64,000 bases of DNA from an uncultured Planctomycetota bacterium (GTDB taxonomy: Bacteria > Planctomycetota > Planctomycetia > Gemmatales > HRBIN36): positions 80,412 to 144,411 of the forward strand of contig CALFAY010000013.1 of the NCBI GenBank assembly GCA_937944855.1, given 5' to 3'. How positions within the stretch are numbered: the stretch's first letter is position 1; every line of letters begins with the position of its first letter. Below, one piece after another: positions 41,267-49,491 of the stretch. Position numbers and translations under genes: made by a program. The notes under the pieces are model-generated. The model ran no database searches and was not told the origin of the DNA. It saw nothing but the letters and a program-made list of their open reading frames with translations.

Positions 41267-42520
41267 ATGCGCTTGCTAGCCCTGTCATGTTTGTTGGCCC
41301 TGCCGGCGTTGGCGACGAGCCAGCAGATCGTGGTCATTCACAATGCCGTGGTCGAGACGCTGGGACCGGCGGGCCGTCTGGAGAACGCCACGGTAGTCAT
41401 CCGCGACGGCAAGATCGCCGCCGTGGGCAAAGATCTGCCCGTGCCTGAGTTCGCCGAGGTGATCGACGCCCAGGGCGGAACGCTCATGCCGGGGATCGTT
41501 GATCCGTACTTCCAGGTCGCCATCACCCCGGCCACCGCCGACAGCGGGGAACGAACCACCGTCGTTCGGGGGCGGACCTTTCCGTTCGGCGGATTCGGCG
41601 GAAGGCCAGCGTCGGGCTTCACCCGCATCGCCGACAACTTCTATCCCTACGACCCCGGCCTCAAGCCGCTGCCTCGGGTCGGCATTTGTCGGGCGAACGT
41701 CGTCTCCAGCGGCGTCGGCCAGGCGGCGATGATCCGCTGCACGCCTGATCAGCCGGAAACGATGCTGGTGCAGCCGGACGGTCCGATCTTCGCCACTGTC
41801 ACCAACAGCACGGAAAGTCTCGACCCGATTCGTTCGCGCCTGGGGCGGAGCGCTCGTCCCTCGGGCGGGTCGGGTACAGGTTCGGCGTCGTCATCCGCAA
41901 CGGTCAACGATCCGTGGAAGGACGTAATGGAAGGGAAGAAGCCGCTCATCATCGAGGCCAATACCGCCGCGGCGGTCGTCCACGTCGTGCGGATGTTGCA
42001 GGACCACCCGAACGTCAGGCTGGTCCTGTTCGTGGCCGGCGACGCCGTTCCGGAAAACCTGCCGCTGCTGAAGGAACGCAAAGTATGCGTGGTGCTGCGG
42101 CCTCGCTTTGACTTCCTGCCGGCCTCGCGCGACCGCTTCAGCGCCCCGCGAATGCTGCACGAAAACGGTGTGGAGGTGCTTTTCAGTCTGACGGCCCGTC
42201 CACCGCGTCCGCCAGCGGCCACGCCGCCGACCCAGCAACAACAGCAACAACAGGAAGAAGAGCAGCAGACCGTGCCGGGCGTGGAGCGGGATTTTCCGCT
42301 GTTTCCCGTGGCCATGCAGGTGAAAGCTGGACTGCCCCGACAGACCGCCCTGGAAGCCCTGACGAAAAAACCCGCTGCCTTGCTCGGCTGGGAGAAGACG
42401 CACGGCAGCATCGAACCGGGAAAGGTTGCCGATCTGCTCTTGTTCACCAGCGATCCGCTCGACCCCGCCAGCCGACTGCGGCTCACGCTCATCGATGGGA
42501 GGATAACCCATGCGCACTAA
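41267..42520 (+). CDS. Exported amidohydrolase-like protein lacking metal ligands
   Basis: A 417-aa protein 3 bases after the previous gene, with a signal peptide (LLALSCLLALPALATS). The frame of the family is plain (IVVIHNAVVETLGPAGRLENATVVIRDGKIAAVG; THGSIEPGKVADLLLFTSDPLD), but the site of HxH reads LMPGIVDPYFQVAI. A Gln-rich run (seven Gln followed by three Glu) near residue 325 and a Gly/Phe-rich piece (FPFGGFGGRPASGF) near 107 are unusual insertions. It shares 11 bases with the next gene. Probably non-catalytic. Confidence 0.85.
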   Translation: MRLLALSCLLALPALATSQQIVVIHNAVVETLGPAGRLENATVVIRDGKIAAVGKDLPVPEFAEVIDAQGGTLMPGIVDPYFQVAITPATADSGERTTVVRGRTFPFGGFGGRPASGFTRIADNFYPYDPGLKPLPRVGICRANVVSSGVGQAAMIRCTPDQPETMLVQPDGPIFATVTNSTESLDPIRSRLGRSARPSGGSGTGSASSSATVNDPWKDVMEGKKPLIIEANTAAAVVHVVRMLQDHPNVRLVLFVAGDAVPENLPLLKERKVCVVLRPRFDFLPASRDRFSAPRMLHENGVEVLFSLTARPPRPPAATPPTQQQQQQQEEEQQTVPGVERDFPLFPVAMQVKAGLPRQTALEALTKKPAALLGWEKTHGSIEPGKVADLLLFTSDPLDPASRLRLTLIDGRITHAH

Positions 42521-43967
42521 TCGCTCGATCCTCTGCTTTGTTGTGACAGGGATACTGGGATCGGTTCTCATCGCCGAAGAGAATAAAGATTCGCAATCGG
42601 CCAAGCCGGCTGCTCCGCCGCTGGCCATCGTCGGCGGGGATGTTTACACGGTTTCGCACGGGGTCATCCCGCGGGGCACGGTCTTGATTCAGGAGGGCAA
42701 GATCGCGGCCGTCGGAGCGGATGTCGCCATTCCTGAAAACGCCCTTCGTATCGACGCCTCCGGCAAGAGCGTGACGCCGGGCTTCGTCGCCATCAGTGCG
42801 TCCAACGTCGGCATCCGCACGGGCACCGGAGCACGGGGCCGAACCGGCGAACCGGCGCCGCCGCAGGGGGTCACGGGCCGGGTCGTGGACGCCATCAATC
42901 CCTACGACCGCAACATCCTCTTCTGTCTGGCCTCGGGCATCACCACGGCATGTGTCGAAGTGTCCGGAGGCGGGGCCGGTCGCTTCGGTCGGGACGCCCT
43001 CGACCCAGAAGAACTGGACGAAACCAATGTCTGCCCCTGCTGCGGCATGACCTATCTACCCTTGGAACCGATCACGGCTCCCAATCCGACGGAGCGGACG
43101 CCGCGGCGTCATGCCGTACTGCGGATGACCTTCGGCGAGCTGGAGCGGATGCTGGTCAAGGAGTCGCCGTTCTACCATCTTCCCGCCGGAGCCATTGCTG
43201 GCGCGTTCAACAAGCATCAGTGGCGTGAGACGATCAAGCGGGCCAGGGAACAAGTGCGGGATCGTAACGAGACGGAAGACGAAGGCGGCTTCGGCGGTTT
43301 CGGGTTCGGCGGCGGCTTCGGACGCCGGGTGCCGGAAGAGGTCGTGCAACTGGTCGAGAAGAAGATTCCGCTGCGGACCGACGCCGCTTCGGTCGAGCAG
43401 ATCCGCACTGCCTTGAGCCTGGCCAAGGAACTCGGATACTCGGTGATTCTCGAAGGAGTCCATGAAGCCTGGCTGATTCCCGAAGAACTCAAAGAAGCTC
43501 AGGCGCAGGTCATCCTTACGCCACGGAGCCGACGTCGGCCGCAACTCGGCAAGGAGGACTCGACCGGCAGTTCCATCGAAACCGCTGGCATTCTGGAGCG
43601 ATCCGGCGTGCCATTCGCCGTGGCTACGTTAGGCAATTCGGTGAACCTCGACGGCATTCCAGGTCGGGACCTGACCAGCCTCATGCTCGAAGCGGCCTTT
43701 GCCGTCCGCGGCGCATGCAGCGACGACACGGCTTTAGCGGCCATCACGATCCATCCTGCGCGGATGCTCGGTCTCGACAAGCGGATCGGCACCATCGAGG
43801 TCGGCAAGGACGCGGACCTGGTCATCCTCACGGGGCCGCCGCTGGATTACCGATCGCATGTGGACAAGGCCCTGGTCGGCGGCAAGGTCTATTACGACCG
43901 GCTGCGGGAGAACATCTACCCCGATCTCCCGAACCGTCCCCGCAGCGCCGCCCAGACGAAGCGGTAG
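42510..43967 (+). CDS. Exported amidohydrolase-like protein with CPCCG motif
   Basis: A 485-aa protein overlapping the previous gene by 11 bases; GGGAGG just upstream of the ATG supports this start. Signal peptide: ILCFVVTGILGSVLIAEE. Family landmarks: LAIVGGDVYTVSHGVIPRGTVLIQEGKIAAVG; SVTPGFVAISASNVG (no HxH); RIGTIEVGKDADLVILTGPPLD. Two novelties stand out: a tight cysteine group NVCPCCGMTYLPLEP near residue 175, which could bind a metal or form disulfides after export, and a Gly/Phe-rich insert (GGFGGFGFGGGFGRR) near 260. It is the last gene of the array. Confidence 0.85.
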   Translation: MRTNRSILCFVVTGILGSVLIAEENKDSQSAKPAAPPLAIVGGDVYTVSHGVIPRGTVLIQEGKIAAVGADVAIPENALRIDASGKSVTPGFVAISASNVGIRTGTGARGRTGEPAPPQGVTGRVVDAINPYDRNILFCLASGITTACVEVSGGGAGRFGRDALDPEELDETNVCPCCGMTYLPLEPITAPNPTERTPRRHAVLRMTFGELERMLVKESPFYHLPAGAIAGAFNKHQWRETIKRAREQVRDRNETEDEGGFGGFGFGGGFGRRVPEEVVQLVEKKIPLRTDAASVEQIRTALSLAKELGYSVILEGVHEAWLIPEELKEAQAQVILTPRSRRRPQLGKEDSTGSSIETAGILERSGVPFAVATLGNSVNLDGIPGRDLTSLMLEAAFAVRGACSDDTALAAITIHPARMLGLDKRIGTIEVGKDADLVILTGPPLDYRSHVDKALVGGKVYYDRLRENIYPDLPNRPRSAAQTKR

Positions 43968-44024
43968 AGCGTTCCTCGTTCCCGTCCATCCGATGCCCCG
44001 GACCCGATGCCAGCGCTGGATTTT

Positions 44025-44053
44025 CTGGCATGTTGCTATGCCCAAGCTATAAT
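44025..44053 (+). promoter_or_regulatory. Promoter with consensus TATAAT before the FecR/HEAT-like gene
   Basis: CTGGCA (44025-44030, 4 of 6), a 17-base spacer and a perfect TATAAT (44048-44053), in the 124 bases between the amidohydrolase array and the next gene. Transcription would start near 44060, about 30 bases before the ATG at 44092. It separates the array from the following transcription unit. Confidence 0.5.
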
Positions 44054-44091
44054 TTCGGCATAACCTGAACTCCCTGGGGTCAAGCCGAGTC

Positions 44092-45396
44092 ATGAAGACG
44101 ACGAAGTGGACGGGGCATCTGGCCGCTTGCTTGGTTTTTCTCTGGGCAACTCCGGCATGGGCAGACGGCCCACCGGCGGGCAAAGTGGCGGCCGTTTCCG
44201 GAGCCTTGTTGCAACAGAGCGGCAACGGTCCGTCCTGGAAGCCGGCCAAACCCGGCGTGTCTGTTGCAGCTGACACCTTGCTGCTCGCCCTGCCGGAAGC
44301 GGAGATCGACTCGCTCAACGGCAACGTCCGCCTGCACCTGATGGCCGACCTGTCCCACCGCTTACCGGAGCCGATCTACGAGGGCGCCGTTGTCCTGAAT
44401 CAGCCCAAGGGAGTCGATCTGGACTTCACGCTGGACCGGGGACTGGTTCTCGTCAGCCATCGCCGTCCGCGTGGTGAAGCGACGGTGCGCGTCCGCTTCG
44501 ACAGGCATGTGTGGGACATCGTTCTGGAAAAGCCGGGAACCCGCATCGCTCTCGCGAAGGTGGGCCGTCATGCGGGAGGCATGCGGCCATCCTTTGAAGA
44601 CACCGCCAAGCCGTTCAAGCCCGATCAGCCGACCTTGCACGTTTACCTGCTCGTCCTCAGCGGCGACATCGAGCTGACCACGGGCGGCCTGTGCTTCGCC
44701 CTGGATGCTCCGCCCGGACCGGCCATATTTCACTGGAGCAACGTGGACGGCGACGAACCCGCTCCGCGACACCTCGAGCAACTTCCGAGTTTCGCTCAAC
44801 CGCTCACCGCCGAAGAACGCCAATTGGCCGAGACCGTCAATCAGCGAGCCAAGAAACTCAACGAGTCGCCCCCCGCCAAGGTCGCCGCCGAATGCCTGGA
44901 AGACGCCGACCCGCGCTTTCGCAGGATGGGCGTTACCCTTCTGGGGGCAATCGATGACCTGGAGGGGCTTCTGAACGCACTCCAGAATCCCAAGCATCCC
45001 GAAGTGCGGGAACAGGCCGTGGTCATTCTCCGTCACTGGCTGGGCCGCAAGGCGGGACACGATGCGTTACTTTACCAGTATCTGACGAGCAAACGGCACC
45101 TGACCCCGGCTCAAGCGGCGGGATTCTTGCAACTTCTGTACGGCTTCAGTGAAGAGGACGCCGAATCGCCGGAACTGTACTCGACTCTGCTGGCGTACCT
45201 CAACCACGATTCGATCGCGGTGCGGGAACTGGTGCGTTATCATTTGTACCGTCTGGTCCCGGCCGGCAGCGACATTCCCTTCGACGCTGCTGATCCGCCG
45301 GCGAAGAGGGCCGAGGCGTTGAAGCGGTGGAAAGCCCTGATTCCTCCGGGCGAGTTGCCACCCAGGGCCATTCCCAAGTCAGGCGGGTTACCGTAG
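44092..45396 (+). CDS. Exported protein with FecR-like and HEAT-like regions
   Basis: A 434-aa protein with a signal peptide (LAACLVFLWATPAWADG). Residues about 25-150 (GKVAAVSGALLQQSGNGPSWKPAKPGVSVAADTLLLALPEAEIDSLNGNVRL) read like a FecR-type beta domain, seen in planctomycete envelope proteins. From about 255 to 370 helical repeats appear (AAECLEDADPRFRRMGVTLLGAIDDLEGLLNALQ; HPEVREQAVVILRHWLGRKAG), similar to HEAT repeats. No catalytic motif. It is the first gene of a unit preceded by a good promoter. Exported scaffold or binding protein is inferred. Confidence 0.7.
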   Translation: MKTTKWTGHLAACLVFLWATPAWADGPPAGKVAAVSGALLQQSGNGPSWKPAKPGVSVAADTLLLALPEAEIDSLNGNVRLHLMADLSHRLPEPIYEGAVVLNQPKGVDLDFTLDRGLVLVSHRRPRGEATVRVRFDRHVWDIVLEKPGTRIALAKVGRHAGGMRPSFEDTAKPFKPDQPTLHVYLLVLSGDIELTTGGLCFALDAPPGPAIFHWSNVDGDEPAPRHLEQLPSFAQPLTAEERQLAETVNQRAKKLNESPPAKVAAECLEDADPRFRRMGVTLLGAIDDLEGLLNALQNPKHPEVREQAVVILRHWLGRKAGHDALLYQYLTSKRHLTPAQAAGFLQLLYGFSEEDAESPELYSTLLAYLNHDSIAVRELVRYHLYRLVPAGSDIPFDAADPPAKRAEALKRWKALIPPGELPPRAIPKSGGLP

Positions 45397-45439
45397 CAGG
45401 GCGTCGTTGAGCCAACAAAACTCTGAGGAGATGCTTGCT

Positions 45440-46714
45440 ATGTCGTCGTGCGGTCGCGGGCGACTCTGGATCGTGACTTGTGGATGGAGTATTGGACTGA
45501 TGCTGGTACTGTTGGGCGCGCCCCAGCCGCTTGAAGCCCAACGGTTCGGCGGGCCGCGCTCCTGGTTCCCACCGAGCTACTACCAGCAGACCGGCTACAC
45601 GCCCTGGCAGGTGCGCAACACTTACGCCGCGATGGGTTATCGGCCCGGAGGCTTCTTGCTGCCGGGCTACGGCTTCGGCATCAATTCGTCCTATTGGTGG
45701 AACATGTACCGCCCCTGGTGGCCGTGGTGGGGCTGGTACACGCCGCCAGTATGGTGGTGTTGGCCGCCGGTCACTTACAACTTCACGTACAATCCCAGCG
45801 AATACCTGCAAGGAGCGGCTGCCGTTTACAACGCCCAGGGCGCGTTTCTGGTGAAGCAGGCCGAAGCCCAACGCATCCAGGCGGAGGCCGAGAGCATACG
45901 CCAGGAGAATCGCCGACGTGCTCTGGAACAGGCCATGCTCGAAAAGCAGAATCGGCCTACTCCCGAACAGCTCCGAGCCCGGGAGATGGAACTGGCCTAC
46001 CGTCGCAGCATCGCCGATCCTCCGCTCTCGCAGATCACTTCCGGTCAGGCCCTCAACGATCTGCTCGTCGGTCTGAATCAACGCCTGGCCCAGTCGCCCA
46101 ACGCCCCGGAAGTGCCGCTCAATCAAAGCGAGCTTCGTCAGGTCGCTGTTGCCTCGGCTGCCGACCGCGTCAACATCGGCCTGCTGCTTGCCGACAAGCT
46201 GCCCTGGCCGGACTTGCTCCGCGGTCCCTCGCAACAGAAGCTCGACATGCTCATTCCTCAAGCGGTGCAACAGGTGCGATCCAGGGGAGCCGTCGATTCC
46301 GGGCTGCTCAGCGCCATCCAGGACGAATTGGACAGGATGAACGAGGAGCTGGGAAGTCAGGTCAACAGCGGCGAGATCACTCCCAACCAGCATGTGCAGG
46401 CTAACCGCTTCCTGAACAATCTGCGCCGTGCCGTCCGGGTCTTTCACCGACCCAACGTTTCCGACTATTTCAACGGCAAGATCGCGGCCCGTGGCGAAAC
46501 CGTGCCGCAGCTGGTCCGCTTCATGATGACCAACAACCTGCGGTTCGCTCCGGCCCTGCCGGGCCAGGAGACAGCCTACGTGGACCTCCATCGTGCTCTG
46601 GTCGCTCAGGCGATGCAGATGGAAATCTCGTCCGCGCCCGGCACCGCCTCCGGCTTCCGGGTGCGGCTTGGTCCCAACTTGCCAAGCCCGGCCCCGGACC
46701 AGTCCCGCAGGTGA
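45440..46714 (+). CDS. Exported Trp/Tyr-rich protein of unknown function
   Basis: A 424-aa protein. GAGGAG lies 9 bases before the ATG at 45440, preferred over an ATG at 45431 or a TTG further upstream. A signal peptide (LWIVTCGWSIGLMLVLLGAPQPLEA) is followed by an aromatic/Pro/Gly-rich segment (about 35-115; SYWWNMYRPWWPWWGWYTPPVWWCWPP), an alanine-rich, highly charged helical region (about 130-190; QAEAQRIQAEAESIRQENRRRALEQAML, probably coiled coil) and a helical C-terminal domain. I recognise no family. Because it sits 43 bases after the FecR/HEAT-like gene, the two may act together in the envelope. Confidence 0.7.
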   Translation: MSSCGRGRLWIVTCGWSIGLMLVLLGAPQPLEAQRFGGPRSWFPPSYYQQTGYTPWQVRNTYAAMGYRPGGFLLPGYGFGINSSYWWNMYRPWWPWWGWYTPPVWWCWPPVTYNFTYNPSEYLQGAAAVYNAQGAFLVKQAEAQRIQAEAESIRQENRRRALEQAMLEKQNRPTPEQLRAREMELAYRRSIADPPLSQITSGQALNDLLVGLNQRLAQSPNAPEVPLNQSELRQVAVASAADRVNIGLLLADKLPWPDLLRGPSQQKLDMLIPQAVQQVRSRGAVDSGLLSAIQDELDRMNEELGSQVNSGEITPNQHVQANRFLNNLRRAVRVFHRPNVSDYFNGKIAARGETVPQLVRFMMTNNLRFAPALPGQETAYVDLHRALVAQAMQMEISSAPGTASGFRVRLGPNLPSPAPDQSRR

Positions 46715-46785
46715 ACCGGAGATCGCTCTGGTTCCGTGTGCGATAGCGTGAACAATCCCCAGTTTCTTGCGAGGTGCAGAGAATC

Positions 46786-47592
46786 ATGTGGACCGCTCCA
46801 GTCGTGGCGTTGATTCTGGCCGCATCGGCGACGCAAAACGCGGGTTTGGACATCGTGAACGTCAATTTTGTCCACGGTCCGAACGGTCCGGTGCGAACGG
46901 CCAATCGCTATCTGCCCGGTGACGTGCTGTTCCTCGACTTCCATATTGCCGGGTTGCGCTCCGACGCCAACGGCAAAGCCAATTACGGCATCGGCATGCT
47001 GGTTACAGACTCCAAAGGCGAAACGGTGCTGAAGCAGGAACCCAGGCCGCAGGAAGCGCTGAATTATCTGGGCGGCAATATCCTACCCGGTTCGGCCCAT
47101 TTGCAGATCGGCACGGAGCAGGCGGCGGGAACGTACACCGTCAAGATCACCGTGAACGACGAGTCAGCCAAGGCAACCAAGACCATTGAACGGAAGTTCG
47201 AGGTGCTTCCCCCCGGCTTTGGGCTGGTGCAACTCGGGCTATCCGCCGACCCTGACGCCCTGGTTCCCGAAACGCCGCACGGCGTTCTCGGCGAAACCGT
47301 CTTTCTCAACTTCGCCGCTGTCGGCTTCGAGCGGGACCGGACTTCCAAGCAGCCCCGCGTCAGCGTCTCCCTTCGCATCCTTGACGAGAACGGGCAACCG
47401 ACCCTCAAGAACCCGCTCACCGGCGAAGCCAACAGCAATATTCCCGAAAACCTCAAGCTGATTCCGATGCAGTTCCCAATCACGCTCAACCGCGTCGGAA
47501 AATTCACCATCGAACTGTCGGCCCAGGACCAGTTGAGCAACAAATCCGCCATCGTCACCCTTCCGCTGACCGTCTCAGCAGGAGGTAAATGA
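46786..47592 (+). CDS. Exported two-domain beta-sandwich protein, unknown function
   Basis: A 268-aa protein with a signal peptide (VVALILAASATQNAG). The ATG at 46786 has a GAGG site. The two halves look alike: LPGDVLFLDFHIAGLRSDANGKANYGIGMLVTDSKGE in the first and LGETVFLNFAAVGFERDRTSKQPRVSVSLRILDENGQ in the second, each followed by strands ending in FTIELSAQD or TYTVKITVND. This suggests an internal duplication of an Ig-like or C2-like beta-sandwich. No active site is visible. It shares 4 bases region with no other gene; the next start is 53 bases downstream. Function unknown. Confidence 0.72.
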   Translation: MWTAPVVALILAASATQNAGLDIVNVNFVHGPNGPVRTANRYLPGDVLFLDFHIAGLRSDANGKANYGIGMLVTDSKGETVLKQEPRPQEALNYLGGNILPGSAHLQIGTEQAAGTYTVKITVNDESAKATKTIERKFEVLPPGFGLVQLGLSADPDALVPETPHGVLGETVFLNFAAVGFERDRTSKQPRVSVSLRILDENGQPTLKNPLTGEANSNIPENLKLIPMQFPITLNRVGKFTIELSAQDQLSNKSAIVTLPLTVSAGGK

Positions 47593-47645
47593 TCGGGTGC
47601 CCAGACCAGGTCCGGGCCTGCCTCGGCTCAAAGGGAGGGTGCATC

Positions 47646-48209
47646 GTGAGTCTTGATCCGTGGACGACATCTGCAGACTCGGTCCGCGGAGGCTGGCGGT
47701 TCTTCCTCTTGCTGGGTCTGCTGCTCGTGCTGTTGGGGCTGCTGGCGATCGCGGCCCCGCTCGTTGTCACCCAGGCGGTGATCCTCATTCTCGGCGTTCT
47801 GGTCCTGCTGGCCGGGGTGTTTCAGACGGCGCATGCGATGCTGGCCCTGCGCTGGAACGGCTTTCTGCTGGAGTTGTTGTTGGGCATCTTGGACATCGTC
47901 TTTGGTCTCTTCATGATCGTCTGGCCGGTGGAGGCTGCGAAAGTCATCACGTTCCTGCTGGCTGCGTGGTTCATTGTCAGCGGTGCGTTCCGCATCGGAG
48001 CGGCGGTCGCCATCCGTTTTCCGAACTGGGGCTGGACGCTGCTGGGCGGTGCCGTGGCGGCGCTGCTGGGCATCCTGGTTTTGAGCGGCTGGCCGGAAAC
48101 GGGGGAAATCTTTCTCGGACTGTGCATCGGCATCGCCTTGCTCTTCCAGGGATGGTCCTGGATCATGCTGTCGCTGTCGCTGCGCAGGCTCCTGACGACC
48201 TTCGAATGA
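47646..48209 (+). CDS. HdeD/DUF308-family membrane protein
   Basis: A 187-aa protein with about six membrane helices (FLLLGLLLVLLGLLAIAAPL; AVILILGVLVLLAGVFQTAHAML; LLLGILDIVFGLFMIVWPVEAA; TFLLAAWFIVSGAFRIGAA). The repeated pairs match the DUF308/HdeD family, some members of which help acid resistance in enterobacteria; its role here is unknown. GGGAGGG precedes the GTG at 47646, favouring it over an ATG at 47589 that would overlap the previous gene. Its stop overlaps the start of the AI-2E-type permease (ATGA). Confidence 0.85.
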   Translation: MSLDPWTTSADSVRGGWRFFLLLGLLLVLLGLLAIAAPLVVTQAVILILGVLVLLAGVFQTAHAMLALRWNGFLLELLLGILDIVFGLFMIVWPVEAAKVITFLLAAWFIVSGAFRIGAAVAIRFPNWGWTLLGGAVAALLGILVLSGWPETGEIFLGLCIGIALLFQGWSWIMLSLSLRRLLTTFE

Positions 48210-49327
48210 CGCAAAAACCACATCCGGCGGACGCGGGAAGCTCCGCTGTCTCCGCCGTTGACCAGGAAAAACCTTCCCTGTGGGAACCGGCGACGCGGTT
48301 CTACCGACGGCTTCACGTCGCCGCCCTGGGCTTGCTCATCGTCGTCCTGACCATCTACCTGCTGCGGGAATTTGCCGTCATTCTCCAACAGGTCGCCATT
48401 GCCGGGTTTCTGGTCTATCTCATCCTCCCGGTGCAGCGCTGGCTGCTGCGGCGCGGCATGCCGCTGTTGCCGGCCTATGTGGTCATCCTGTTGATGGCGT
48501 CGGGCCTGGCCTTCGGTCTGGGGTTCCTGATCTACTCCAACTTCCAGGACCTTCTCCAGAAAGCACCGACCTACCGAGCCAATTTCGAGGACATGACCCA
48601 GGAACTCGAAGCCCAGATTCCCGACTGGCTGTATCAGGCGATCTTTCGCACGGTCATCGAACAGGCCCGGGACGCCGAGCAGAACGTGGAGCGGCTCGGC
48701 GCGATGGTCGGCCGCGTGCTGGGCATCGTCCCCTATCTGCTTCTGGTGGCGATCTATCTGGTCTTTCTGTTGTGGGAACTGTCGGGGACCAACGAGCGGA
48801 TCGAGCGCGCTTTCGGTCCGGAGCGTTCCCACGCCGTGCAGGCGGTCATCCGCAACGCCAGCGATCTGATCGAACGCTACATCTCCGTCAAAACCCTCGT
48901 CAGCCTTCTGATCGGGGCCTTGACGACGATCGCCTTGTTCCTTTTCGGGGTCGATTATCCCGTGCTCTGGGGGATTCTGACCTTCCTCCTGAACTTCATC
49001 CCGTACCTGGGCAGCTTCATTGCCGTGGCCTTACCGACGCTGCTGGCCCTGGTGCAGATGCGGTCGCTGGCCACCGCTCTGGCCGTGGTGGTGGTGTTGA
49101 CCATCTTGCAGAACATCGTCGCTCTGATCGTCGAACCGCTGGTCGCCGGGCACCGGCTCAACCTCAGCCCGCTGTTGATTCTGGTCGCTCTGGCGTTCTG
49201 GTTCAGCATCTGGGGCATCATCGGCATGATCTTGGCGGTGCCGTTGCTGGTCGTGGTCAAATCGGTGCTGGCCAGCATCGAGGAAACCCGTTGGCTGGCC
49301 CTGCTCATGTCCAAGAACAACGAGTAG
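48206..49327 (+). CDS. AI-2E family transporter
   Basis: A 373-aa polytopic membrane protein. Landmarks are YLILPVQRWLLRRGMPLLPAY near the N-terminus, the PYLLLVAIYLVFLLWE region, and the family core SVKTLVSLLIGALTTIALFLFGVDYPVLWGILTFLLNFIPYLGSFIAV with a following helix LNLSPLLILVALAFWFSIWGIIGMILAVPLLVVVKS. Members export small molecules or ions (TqsA, YhhT, Na+/H+ exchangers); the substrate here is not predictable. The ATG overlaps the HdeD-like stop, so the two are translationally coupled. A clear intrinsic terminator follows at 49416. Confidence 0.92.
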   Translation: MTQKPHPADAGSSAVSAVDQEKPSLWEPATRFYRRLHVAALGLLIVVLTIYLLREFAVILQQVAIAGFLVYLILPVQRWLLRRGMPLLPAYVVILLMASGLAFGLGFLIYSNFQDLLQKAPTYRANFEDMTQELEAQIPDWLYQAIFRTVIEQARDAEQNVERLGAMVGRVLGIVPYLLLVAIYLVFLLWELSGTNERIERAFGPERSHAVQAVIRNASDLIERYISVKTLVSLLIGALTTIALFLFGVDYPVLWGILTFLLNFIPYLGSFIAVALPTLLALVQMRSLATALAVVVVLTILQNIVALIVEPLVAGHRLNLSPLLILVALAFWFSIWGIIGMILAVPLLVVVKSVLASIEETRWLALLMSKNNE

Positions 49328-49415
49328 CCGGGACCTCGGGGGGTCGGTCGTGCCGTCGCCGTGATCTTCCGCTCCAGGCAGCGAATAGCAAATAGGATAG
49401 GAACGTGCAGGCTGG

Positions 49416-49456
49416 CAGTTGCCGCGAGGGCCGCGTCGCTGCGGCAACTGTTTTTT
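49416..49456 (+). terminator. Strong rho-independent terminator
   Basis: A perfect 10-bp stem (CAGTTGCCGC, 49416-49425, with GCGGCAACTG, 49441-49450) with a 15-base loop is followed directly by TTTTTT (49451-49456). It lies 88 bases after the AI-2E stop and ends 35 bases before the ABC permease start. It is the best intrinsic terminator in the window and argues against translation starting at a GTG at 49405. It could alternatively act as an attenuator in the permease leader. Confidence 0.8.
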
Positions 49457-49491
49457 GGAAGCCGTATCCGCCGATGGTGAGGATCCGTTTG

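Noticed and set aside
44023..44040. Possible sigma54 promoter (TGGCATG...TTGC)
   Set aside because: The two blocks are adjacent, while sigma54 promoters need a spacer of about 4-5 bases between TGGCAC and TTGC. The TATAAT nearby explains the region better.
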